Below the pieces are notes generated by a model that ran no database searches, was not told the origin of the DNA, and saw only the letters and a program-made list of their open reading frames with translations. This document shows positions 46,787 to 58,029 of a stretch of DNA of 64,000 bases, piece by piece. A program made the translations under genes and the position numbers. Location: NCBI RefSeq assembly GCF_010365055.1, contig NZ_JAAFHA010000003.1:37317-101316 (forward strand), given 5' to 3'. The stretch comes from Rhodoferax sp. GTDB lineage: Bacteria > Pseudomonadota > Gammaproteobacteria > Burkholderiales > Burkholderiaceae_C. How positions within the stretch are numbered: the first letter of the stretch is position 1; each line of letters starts with the position of its first letter.

Positions 46787-47830
46787 TCATAGCGGCACCT
46801 CGATCCGAGCCTGGAACACACCGTTCTTCAGCCCGTGCTGAAACTGGCCCTGTACGTCGTGCAGCAAGCGAATCCGATCACGCACGTTGTTCAGCGCCAC
46901 CCCGCTGCCCGGCTCACTGTTGGCCACGGGCACGGTGTTGGTCACTTTGATAACGACGGTGGAGCCGCGGCGCTGCGTGGATATCTTGATTTGCGCCCCT
47001 TGCGGGCTGGGCTCGACCCCATGTTTGACGGCGTTTTCCACCAGCGGCTGCAGCACCAAGGGCGGCAACTTGGCGGTCGAGGCGTGAGGGTCCAGCGCCC
47101 ACTCCACCTGAATGCGCTCGCCAAAGCGCAGCTTTTCAATCGCCAGGTAGCGCTGCGCCAGCATGATCTCGTCAAGCAGGGTGACTGATTTGCCCGGTTC
47201 CATGAGCGCATGGCGAAACAGGTCGCTCAGATCTTCCAGCAAGGTCTCGGCCTTGGCCGGCTCGGCACGCACCAGCGCAATCGCCGTGTTGAGCGTGTTG
47301 AACAAGAAATGCGGACGAATGCGCGCCTGCAACTCGCTCAAGCGCGCCGCCGTCGCCGCCGGGGTTTCGCCTTTGGCGCGCAGCACCAGCGCCGCCACCA
47401 GCGCGGCCGACAACAAGGCCCCGCTGGCCGCACTGGCCAGCCAGGGCGCCGGTTCCAACAGCCCCACCAAGGACAGCACGCCACAGCCGTACAAGCCGGC
47501 CACGGCCCCGAGAACGACCCCCGCCACCTGCTGGACAGTGCTGCTCAGGCGGGCCATCAGTCTCTTGAGGCTGCACGCCGCAATCAACCACACCAGCGTG
47601 GCGGGCAAGGCGCCGCCCGTGAGCAGAGACAACCGCGTCAGCCAGTCAAAAAACGTCGCAGAACCAAACATGGCCCCCACCGCCACCACCGCTTCAACAA
47701 ACAGAACAGCGCGCAGCATGACGCCCACATGGCAGGCGTCAAACACCAGCGCGGCCGCAGGCTTGGACGCCGTCGCAGAGGACTCTGGCGCCAGTTCCTG
47801 GAAGGTCGATAAAATTTCAGAATCTTTCAT
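46787..47830 (-). CDS. algZ: AlgZ/FimS-type sensor histidine kinase
   Basis: 347 residues. About four hydrophobic segments lie between residues 36 and 150, then the LytS-type kinase domain: RIRPHFLFNTLN with H174, and ENAVKHG of the ATP site, GSGVALNNVRDRI near the end. It lacks the extra boxes of classical kinases, as AlgZ does. It pairs with the AlgR-like regulator and is divergent from argH (87 bases between starts). Confidence 0.88.
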   Translation of the reverse strand: MKDSEILSTFQELAPESSATASKPAAALVFDACHVGVMLRAVLFVEAVVAVGAMFGSATFFDWLTRLSLLTGGALPATLVWLIAACSLKRLMARLSSTVQQVAGVVLGAVAGLYGCGVLSLVGLLEPAPWLASAASGALLSAALVAALVLRAKGETPAATAARLSELQARIRPHFLFNTLNTAIALVRAEPAKAETLLEDLSDLFRHALMEPGKSVTLLDEIMLAQRYLAIEKLRFGERIQVEWALDPHASTAKLPPLVLQPLVENAVKHGVEPSPQGAQIKISTQRRGSTVVIKVTNTVPVANSEPGSGVALNNVRDRIRLLHDVQGQFQHGLKNGVFQARIEVPL

Positions 47831-47917
47831 TGATCAATGAGGTTGCAAGCTCAAGCCGGCTTGGGGCTGATTATTGATGATTCTCTGGCGCAAGCCCCAC
47901 CCGCATAGACCCGCCCC

Positions 47918-49369
<1,452 letters not shown>

Positions 49370-49432
49370 GGGCACCGGTCGCAGACCTCAGTCCAACGAA
49401 GCCACTGAGAAAAGTCGGGCAAACTATAGACC

Positions 49433-51037
49433 ATGGACCTTCCAAACATTTCTTTCAGAGAGGCGGACGGACAAGTGTTCTTGCGCTGCGAGCCAGCGCC
49501 AGAGCGTCTTCCCGTTGACAGCGCCGCTCTGCATGCCCTGCTCGCACAAGCCGGCTATGGCGATTGCCTGCCGCACGAAGAGGCGATTGCCAGTGCTGCG
49601 CGCGATTGCAGCACCGAGCAGAATCCTTTTGAGCGCTTGGTCGCCCAGCGCAGCGACGCCGCGATCCAGGTGCAGATTGCGCCCGACGAAATGGCCGCCG
49701 AGGTCAGCCTCAGCCCCGCACGGGGCGGTAAAGCGGCCACCATGGAAGACCTCATGCGGGCGCTGGTCGAGGCCGGGGTGATGTTCGGCGTCGACGAAGC
49801 GGCATTGCTGCGGGCCTGCGCGCCGGGCAGCGGCGAGCCGGTTCGTGTGGCCAGCGGCGTCAGCCCTGAAGACGGGCATGACACTGTTTTCGAAGAAATG
49901 ATTCCGCAAGCGGTAGATCGAGCACCGCAGCTTGATGAAAATGGTCTGATCGATTACCGCGAGCATGGCACCATTGCCATGGTGCAGTCCGGTGCGCCGC
50001 TCATGCGCCGCATCCCAGCAACGGCGGGCGTTGTCGGCCACAGCATCCGGGGCCGTGTGCTGGCACCCCACCCCGGCCGCGATCAACCTTTTGCCGCAGG
50101 ACTGACCGGCGCCCAGGTGGCCAGTGACGACCCCAACCTGCTGCAGGCAGCGGTGAGCGGGCAGCCGGTGCGCGTCAAGTGCGGCATCATGGTGGAGCCC
50201 GTCCTGCGGGTCGCCGAAGTCAATATGACGACCGGCAATATTCACTATGACGGCACAGTGCAGGTCGACGGCGACGTCCTCCAGGGCATGAAAGTCCAGG
50301 CTAGCGGCGACATTGTGGTGGGTGGCATGGTGGACGGCGGGCTGCTCGAGTCCGGTGGCAATATCAAGGTGACAGGCGGCGTCATCGCCCATGCCAGGCT
50401 GCGTGCAGGCGGCTCAGTCAGCGCACGTTTTGCACAAGGTGCCCATATTTATGCCGGCACCGTGATTGCGCTGGACGACATGGCTTTGGAGTGTGAAATG
50501 CAGTCGCTCAACCAAATCATTGTCGGCGCCACATCGCCCAAGCGTGGGCGCCTGATCGGTGGCTCGGCTAGCGCCATGATGCTGATCAAGGTGCCCCTGC
50601 TGGGCTCGGCCAAGGCCGGTGTGACGCAATTGGCGCTGGGCGCCAACCCCGAGCTGGAGGCCAAATACCAGGCACTGCAAGAGCGCATCGCCAAAGAAAA
50701 ATCGATTGAAGAGAACCTGGAAAAACTGCTCAAGCAACTCACCGCCGCGGGGGACCTCAAAGGTTTGTTGGCACGTGTCAAAGCATCCCGAGCGCACGCC
50801 GTCCAGGTCTGGGGTCAATCCCTGATCGAGCAAGCTGAACTGGAAAAACAAATCGCGCTGGGGCGAGCCGCCAAGGTTGAGGTGAGCGTTGGCGTCGACG
50901 GGGCGGTGGACCTCTGCTTTGACAAGCTGAAGGCACGGCTGCGCCAGGAATTTGGTGTCGGCTCCTTCAGTGTTGACGCAGACGCGCAGATCGTTTTCAT
51001 CGACGCCGCCGGGGACGCCGTGCCGACCAGTTCGTAA
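49433..51037 (+). CDS. FapA/DUF342 family protein
   Basis: 534 residues. The N-terminal half has the FapA pattern (DENGLIDYREHGTIAMVQSGAPLMRRIPATAGVVG). Residues about 255-380 form a right-handed beta-helix-like repeat (GTVQVDGDVLQGMKVQASGD and following GGSVSARFAQGAHIYAG), then a coiled coil (about 400-485, LQERIAKEKSIEENLEKLLK). DUF342 proteins are linked to flagellar assembly or polymer/cell-surface control; the function is not established. Single gene, 63 bases after argH. Confidence 0.85.
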   Translation: MDLPNISFREADGQVFLRCEPAPERLPVDSAALHALLAQAGYGDCLPHEEAIASAARDCSTEQNPFERLVAQRSDAAIQVQIAPDEMAAEVSLSPARGGKAATMEDLMRALVEAGVMFGVDEAALLRACAPGSGEPVRVASGVSPEDGHDTVFEEMIPQAVDRAPQLDENGLIDYREHGTIAMVQSGAPLMRRIPATAGVVGHSIRGRVLAPHPGRDQPFAAGLTGAQVASDDPNLLQAAVSGQPVRVKCGIMVEPVLRVAEVNMTTGNIHYDGTVQVDGDVLQGMKVQASGDIVVGGMVDGGLLESGGNIKVTGGVIAHARLRAGGSVSARFAQGAHIYAGTVIALDDMALECEMQSLNQIIVGATSPKRGRLIGGSASAMMLIKVPLLGSAKAGVTQLALGANPELEAKYQALQERIAKEKSIEENLEKLLKQLTAAGDLKGLLARVKASRAHAVQVWGQSLIEQAELEKQIALGRAAKVEVSVGVDGAVDLCFDKLKARLRQEFGVGSFSVDADAQIVFIDAAGDAVPTSS

Positions 51038-51079
51038 TGCAGGCGCCCCGGCGCGGGCAGAAGGCGTAGCCTTTTGACG

Positions 51080-52354
51080 CTACTGGGCGCCCGCGCGACT
51101 CGATTCGGCGTCAAAGTAGTAGGTCACGCGCCGACGTGGCGAGAGATAGTCATAGATCGGCTGTGGCAATTGGTCGGGCTTGATTGCGCGGCTGATCAAC
51201 ACATCCGGTTCGCTTTCAAGCTCGACCAGGATCGCCCGGTCCCGCGGCACCTGCGGGTCATAGATCAGCACCGTCGGCTTGAGCGGTTTGGAACTATTGA
51301 CCGACACCACCATGCCCACGCTGTCGTTCGACAAAACAACGATCGTGCCAGGTGGATAAATACCCATGCAGCGCACGAAAGCGGTCAACGCGGCTGCATC
51401 AAACTTGACGCGCTGCTGCGCATACATCAAGGACAGGGCCTGATGCGGCGTCAAGGCCACAGACGATTTGATCGGATTGCACAGGTTGTCATAGGCGTTG
51501 ACGATGGCGACAATACGGGCCAGCATGTTGAAGTCGGCACCGGTCAAACCCTTCGGGTAACCGCTGCCATCCATGTACTCGTGATGCTGCGCGATCACCA
51601 GCAAAGCCACAGCTGGCAGACCCAGTTTGCGCCCGGTCTCGACGCCATAGGCGCAATGCTGCTGCAACAAGGACAATTCGGGTTTGCTCAAGGCCTCGAT
51701 CTTGCGCACGACGCGGTCCGGAATATCGTGCTTGCCAACGTCATGAAACATCGCCCCCATGCCCATCAGGCGGATCGCCTCCGCCGGGGCCTTCAATTCC
51801 TTGGCCAGCATCATGGACAGCAGCGTGACATTGAGCGAATGAAAGTAGACATCTTCTCCTCCCACCTGATCCTTCATCAGATTGATCGCGATGTCTGACT
51901 CGGTCAGCATCGAATCGGCAATCGCCTGCACCAGCGTTTCGGCTTCTGTGCGCGCTTGCTCCGGCTTGGCAAACAGGTTTTGATTGATTGACTTGACAGC
52001 GCGCGCGGAGCTCACAAACTCACGCTCGCAGGCCGCGACCCGCGCCTGCTGCGACAGCAAGCGCTCGATACGTACACGCTTGGCCAGATAAAGGGGGCCG
52101 TCGTCCAGTGGTTTGGCCGGCGGCGACCCGGGCGCAAAGTCTTGCGGGACTTTCAATGGCTCGCTATCGCTCTTGGCCGGCTTGTACTGAATGCGCTCAA
52201 GCCCGAGCGCCTGCAAGGCCACGATCTGTTCAAGATTCTTGATCTTGAAACTTGAGAAGGTAAACGGATGCTCCGTCCATGACAGGTCGAGCTGCACATA
52301 CATCCCGATGCACAGTTGCGCGGGCGTGACATACCCGTCGTTGGATGAAGACAT
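51080..52354 (-). CDS. HD-GYP domain c-di-GMP phosphodiesterase with DUF3391
   Basis: 424 residues from ATG 52354. The N-terminal DUF3391 region (VTPAQLCIGMYVQLDLSWTE, FKIKNLEQI) precedes the HD-GYP domain, whose metal and substrate motifs are intact: MFHDVGKHDIPDRV, then HHEYMDGSGYPKGLTG (GYP present). Such enzymes hydrolyse c-di-GMP to pGpG/GMP. It is convergent with the FapA-like gene, and could oppose the GGDEF-EAL enzyme upstream. Confidence 0.92.
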   Translation of the reverse strand: MSSSNDGYVTPAQLCIGMYVQLDLSWTEHPFTFSSFKIKNLEQIVALQALGLERIQYKPAKSDSEPLKVPQDFAPGSPPAKPLDDGPLYLAKRVRIERLLSQQARVAACEREFVSSARAVKSINQNLFAKPEQARTEAETLVQAIADSMLTESDIAINLMKDQVGGEDVYFHSLNVTLLSMMLAKELKAPAEAIRLMGMGAMFHDVGKHDIPDRVVRKIEALSKPELSLLQQHCAYGVETGRKLGLPAVALLVIAQHHEYMDGSGYPKGLTGADFNMLARIVAIVNAYDNLCNPIKSSVALTPHQALSLMYAQQRVKFDAAALTAFVRCMGIYPPGTIVVLSNDSVGMVVSVNSSKPLKPTVLIYDPQVPRDRAILVELESEPDVLISRAIKPDQLPQPIYDYLSPRRRVTYYFDAESSRAGAQ

Positions 52355-52469
52355 TTTGCTTGATGGTCGCTTGTTGGGACAGCCTTGGATTCTATGCGTC
52401 CCAATCCACACATCAGCGGTCCATACGGTGGCAGAGACACATTGCGAGCAGCCGGGCCCGGCGCTGTTG

Positions 52470-54437
<1,968 letters not shown>

Positions 54438-54465
54438 TCAAGGGGCCAAGGGGCTGCAAGTCTGG

Positions 54466-54547
54466 CTCTTCTTCCGCCGGTATGAACCGGATCAAGTTCG
54501 CGGGTTTGGTCGACCATCTCAGCGCATTTGCAGCGCACCCCGGGCGG
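54466..54547 (-). promoter_or_regulatory. TPP riboswitch (thi box) of thiC
   Basis: On the minus strand: GGGGTGC, then CTGAGA (in GCGCTGAGATGG), CCCG and GAACTTGATCCGGTTCATAC, followed by CGGCGGAAG. This is the thi-box core, with one change (CTTGAT for CCTGAT). About 120 bases separate it from thiC and hold a CCCCTTGACGGGG stem that could form the expression platform. Confidence 0.93.
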
Positions 54548-54923
54548 GACGAAGTTTAAGCGATGCAGCTGAATAATGTCTGCAATACCTTCGGCCAACC
54601 CGGATTGCTACAAATTATGTAGCGCACTGTGCATATATAACGGTGGCTACAGGCCTAACTGGCTTGAGGTCATGTGCCGATTCCGGTCACCCAGCCATTC
54701 AAGGCTGAATAGGTTAGCCTGCGAACGTGCTGACAAACGTTGGATGCTGTTCATAGATAGCAGACACCATTCGGGGGTGGCCATTGTGGGCAGGCAACGC
54801 CAACGGCGCCTGCAGCCGCCCATGAAGCCAAACTGGCGCAATGGGCAAGCCCCGATCCATTCAAAGCCGTGCAAGCGGGTCTCGCATATCCCGGCTATGC
54901 AATCGGCATGGCAACGTCGCCAG
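54548..54923. other. Spacer between riboswitch and repeat protein
   Basis: 376 bases without a credible gene; frames open on both strands show no domain or usable start. It must hold the thiC promoter on the minus strand; I could not fix its -35 and -10. Part of it (about 54650-54880) looks like degenerate coding sequence, which I could not identify. Confidence 0.35.
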
Positions 54924-55346
54924 CTAGAGCGCTTTCAGCTGATCACGGGTCTTCAAGTCAACCTGTTCCTGGGTTTTTAGCTGATCCCTGGTCTTGGTCT
55001 GGATCTGATCCTGGGTCTTCAGTTGATCGAGCGTTTGCGTCTGCACCTGTTCCTGCGCCTTCAACTGCTCAAGCGTTTGCGCGTGGATCTGGTCTTGGGC
55101 CTGAAGCTGGTCGCGGGCCTGCGTTCTGGTCTGGTCCTGCGCCTTCAGTTGGTCACGTACCTGAGTCTGGAGCTGCTCCTGAATTTTCAGCTGATCGCGG
55201 GTTCGGGTCAGCAACTGCTCCTGGATTTTTTGCTGATCACGGGCTCGCGTCTGGGCCTGCTCCTGGGTCTTCAGTTGAGTGCGCGTGCGATTCAGGACTT
55301 GATCCTGAACCTTCAACTGGTCACGAATCTGGATGCGAGTCTGCTG
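54924..55346 (-). repeat. 42-base tandem repeat inside the coiled-coil gene
   Basis: The 14-residue units are encoded by tandem 42-base blocks with diverged third positions and several shared words (CTGAAG, CAGGA(C/G)CAG). About nine full units are in phase with the gene. The repeat number is likely variable between strains, by slippage or recombination. Confidence 0.8.
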
Positions 55347-55523
55347 CTGCGTCTGATCCTTGCTTTGGGTCATCGCACCAACACCCCCGCCACCTGCGCT
55401 ACCAGCACCAGCACCAGCACCTCCGGCACCTGCACCTCCTGCACCGGCGGCGTAAGCCACACCGGCAAACGCCATGGAAATAGCGGCGACCAATACTGTC
55501 AAATTTGTGATTCTCGTCTTCAT
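54924..55523 (-). CDS. Secreted 14-residue-repeat coiled-coil protein, unknown
   Basis: 199 residues from ATG 55523 (GGGAG six bases upstream). A signal peptide (about 1-25, LTVLVAAISMAFAGVAYA) is followed by a Gly/Ala linker (AGAGGAGAGGAGAGAGSAGG) and then about nine and a half tandem copies of a 14-residue unit of the type TRTRDQLKIQEQLQ, which is two heptads with Leu/Ile/Val at core positions and many Gln, Arg, Asp and Lys. This predicts a long charged coiled coil in the periplasm or outside the cell. I recognise no family. The protein ends within a repeat (DQLKAL). Confidence 0.85.
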   Translation of the reverse strand: MKTRITNLTVLVAAISMAFAGVAYAAGAGGAGAGGAGAGAGSAGGGGVGAMTQSKDQTQQQTRIQIRDQLKVQDQVLNRTRTQLKTQEQAQTRARDQQKIQEQLLTRTRDQLKIQEQLQTQVRDQLKAQDQTRTQARDQLQAQDQIHAQTLEQLKAQEQVQTQTLDQLKTQDQIQTKTRDQLKTQEQVDLKTRDQLKAL

Positions 55524-56439
55524 TTGGAACTCCCTTGTTGAACGTAAAAACAACAAGGCCAACAGGCCGCCTCAGTTTATGGACCGGGCGTCTGCGACGC
55601 TTACCATACTGTGTGGTCTGCCTTTGAGAGTCTAAAATTTTGGTGGAGCGCGTGGTTGACAAACCTCAATTGTGTAGCGGGACCAGTCTTCGCTTCCGAG
55701 ATCGATCAGCACCTGTTTGATCGCGCAGGACATCCAAGGCTCCGCCAGAGAGCGGGCCATGTGCAGATGGATGAATGGCTACTTTTTGGAGTCACCGCAT
55801 GCCGCCAAGGGAGCGTTGAGGCCAGAATCCCGCCAGCACTGCAGTTCCACTGTCAGACATTGACCATCATCGACCGCACAGCACGGCGGTCTTGAATAGC
55901 GGAGGCGTCTTTTGCGCCACCGGATCGCCATTTAGTCTGACCGGTGCACTACTGCCTGAACAGGACGAGACCGCCGACGAGCGCGCGGGCAGGTTCTCGG
56001 CCAATGGCGGCATCACCACCACACGGCGCTTGCTACAGGTCGAGCGCGCCAGCTTCAACGGGCCGGGCTTGTTTGATGAGGCGGTGGACGCGCTACAGCC
56101 CATGCCTTCGACACAGCATTGACATTTCGCATGACGACTCTTTGTCTCTTCGTCTATCGTTGTCAGCTCTGCGTGGGCCATCGACCGAACTGCCGCGAGG
56201 GATGATTCAGTTCAATCCTGTTTTCTGCTGCAGGAGTTGCCCCTCTTCAACAACCAGGTCGTGCGCCAACACAGAGATATCCGGGGACGTATGAACAACT
56301 ATTGCCAAAGTTGCGGGAACAGGGCGTGATGAAACCACTCGCATGAATCTTGACACGGCATATTCCGAATCTCAGACGTTGGACCAGCCCGGCAGCGACC
56401 AAGCAAGACACATAGCCTTCATCCCTTGAGGAGCCCCCC
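55524..56439. other. Gene-poor region upstream of glyoxalase gene
   Basis: About 916 bases with no supported gene. It should hold the promoter of the minus-strand repeat protein (a GGCC stem lies at about 55556-55570). A 76-residue plus-strand frame at 55892-56122 has a fairly even composition but no recognisable domain or ribosome-binding site; it may be a decayed gene. GTTGGAC at 56378-56384 matches the integron core GTTRRRY. Confidence 0.35.
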
Positions 56440-56820
56440 ATGAAGCCCGTCCACTTCGATCTCTCGGTCCGCGATCTCGGCCAAGCCCGCGAGTTCTTGG
56501 AGGCGGTGCTGGATTGGCGTTTCGAGCGGTTCCCCATGCCATATGAGTGCTACCGCATCCAGGCAGGACCACCCGGCGAACCCGGCATCGACGGCAGCAT
56601 GGGAAGTGTCAAGGACGCGCCAGTGAGCGGCGGGAACCCACTGACACAAATCACCATGCCCGTTGCGAACCTTGACGAAGTGCTGTCCCGCGTGCAGGCC
56701 CACGGCGGGCGCATTGTCGAGCCCCGGACGGCCATCCCCGGCGTAGGCTGGTATGCCACCTGCGCCGAGCCCGGTGGCCTCCTGTTCGGGCTGATTCAGG
56801 AAGACGAGAACGCGCGCTAA
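56440..56820 (+). CDS. Glyoxalase/VOC superfamily protein
   Basis: 126 residues after a good TGAGGAG site. One beta-alpha-beta-beta-beta pair is seen: VHFDLSVRDLGQAREFLEAVL with the C-terminal half ITMPVANLDEVLSRVQAHGGRIVEP and EPGGLLFGLIQED. It resembles small VOC proteins (lyase or resistance-related), function unknown. Its flanks (GTTGGAC 56 bases upstream, CTAAC right at the stop) could be integron cassette ends. Confidence 0.85.
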   Translation: MKPVHFDLSVRDLGQAREFLEAVLDWRFERFPMPYECYRIQAGPPGEPGIDGSMGSVKDAPVSGGNPLTQITMPVANLDEVLSRVQAHGGRIVEPRTAIPGVGWYATCAEPGGLLFGLIQEDENAR

Positions 56821-56828
56821 CGCCGTTG

Positions 56829-58025
56829 TCAACGCGCCGCCACGCTCACGCCTTCCCGCACCCGGTCATCAGGATGGTTGATCACGCGTTCGCCGGACTG
56901 GATGCCGGAGACGACCTGGGCGCTCAGGCCGGTGCGTTGTCCGACCTCGACACCGCGTTTGACCGCTTTGCCGTGCTCTAACACGAAGACCGCCCAACCG
57001 TCGCCATCGCGAAACAGCGCGCTGGCGGGGATCTGCAGGATGTCCTGGCCTTCCCACACGATGAAGCTGGCCTCGACGCGGTAGCCGTCGCCCAGGCGTT
57101 GCCATTGGCTCGCGGGCGAGGTGAAGGCAACGATGACCCAGACGCGCTGCTCTTCCACGCCCAGCGCCGAGACTTTGGTGAAGCCGGCCGGCTCAATCAC
57201 GCGAACAACCCCCTCCAACACGCCCTCCCCGCCCCAGCGCTCGAACACGACGCGGGTGCCGGGGTGGATGCGCACTGCATCGGCCGACAGCAGGTCCACC
57301 TCGACCTCCAGTGCGCCGGGGTTACCGATCTCGACCAGTGGCTGGCCGTTGGACACGGTCCCTTCGCTCTTGTGCGCCACCTTGAGCACGCGTCCGGCCA
57401 CCGGCGAGCGCACAGCCACCCGCTCATTGCTGCTGGCGCTGCCGGCGAATCTCAAAGTGGTGCGGGCCGCTTCAAGCTCGTGGCGCGCGCTGGCGACGGC
57501 AAATTGAGCTGATCGCAGTTCCGCAGCGCTGCGCTGCGCCTCGCTGGCCGCGCGGTCCTCGGCGGCGGCGCTGACATGCCCCTGCAGGCGCAGTGCACGC
57601 ACGCGTTGCAGTTCTGCTTGCGCCAGATCGGCACTGCTGGCAGCGGCCTTGCTGCGCTGCTCGGTGGCACTGACGCCGCTCTCGGCAGCGGCGATGCGAG
57701 CCTGGGCCTCAGCGCGGCGGCGCGGGTCCAGCGCCTCGGCGCGCACCGGCTCCAGTTCGGCCAAGAGCGCACCGCGCTCAACTGACTGGCCGACGTCCAG
57801 GCGAATCCGGCGTGCATAGCCTGCGACGGGCGCGGTGACCACATAACGGTCCAGCACGCGGGTGCGCCCCTCCTGCTCCAGCACAACCCGCAGCGCGGCG
57901 CGGCTGGCGCTGCCCACATCGACTTCGACCGCTTGCGGGCGAAAACCCTGAAACAGACCCCAGGCGATCAGCAGGGCGAGCAGGCCCCACACGGTACGAC
58001 GACGCCATTGCACATTGGTTTTCAT
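56829..58025 (-). CDS. HlyD-family periplasmic adaptor (membrane fusion protein)
   Basis: 398 residues from ATG 58025 (GGAG seven bases upstream). A single transmembrane segment about 13-28 anchors it; two lipoyl-like halves (VVTAPVAGYARRIRLDVGQ and VRSPVAGRVLKVAHKSEG) surround a long Ala-rich alpha-hairpin (about 95-195). It follows the FtsX-like permease by four bases. Together they resemble MacA/MacB- or DevB/DevC-type exporters. Confidence 0.9.
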   Translation of the reverse strand: MKTNVQWRRRTVWGLLALLIAWGLFQGFRPQAVEVDVGSASRAALRVVLEQEGRTRVLDRYVVTAPVAGYARRIRLDVGQSVERGALLAELEPVRAEALDPRRRAEAQARIAAAESGVSATEQRSKAAASSADLAQAELQRVRALRLQGHVSAAAEDRAASEAQRSAAELRSAQFAVASARHELEAARTTLRFAGSASSNERVAVRSPVAGRVLKVAHKSEGTVSNGQPLVEIGNPGALEVEVDLLSADAVRIHPGTRVVFERWGGEGVLEGVVRVIEPAGFTKVSALGVEEQRVWVIVAFTSPASQWQRLGDGYRVEASFIVWEGQDILQIPASALFRDGDGWAVFVLEHGKAVKRGVEVGQRTGLSAQVVSGIQSGERVINHPDDRVREGVSVAAR

Positions 58026-58029
58026 AGAG

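Noticed and set aside
54924..55346. Regular 42-base repeats resembling a CRISPR array
   Set aside because: Units abut without spacers, are diverged at third positions, and are in phase with a coding frame with a signal peptide; no cas genes.
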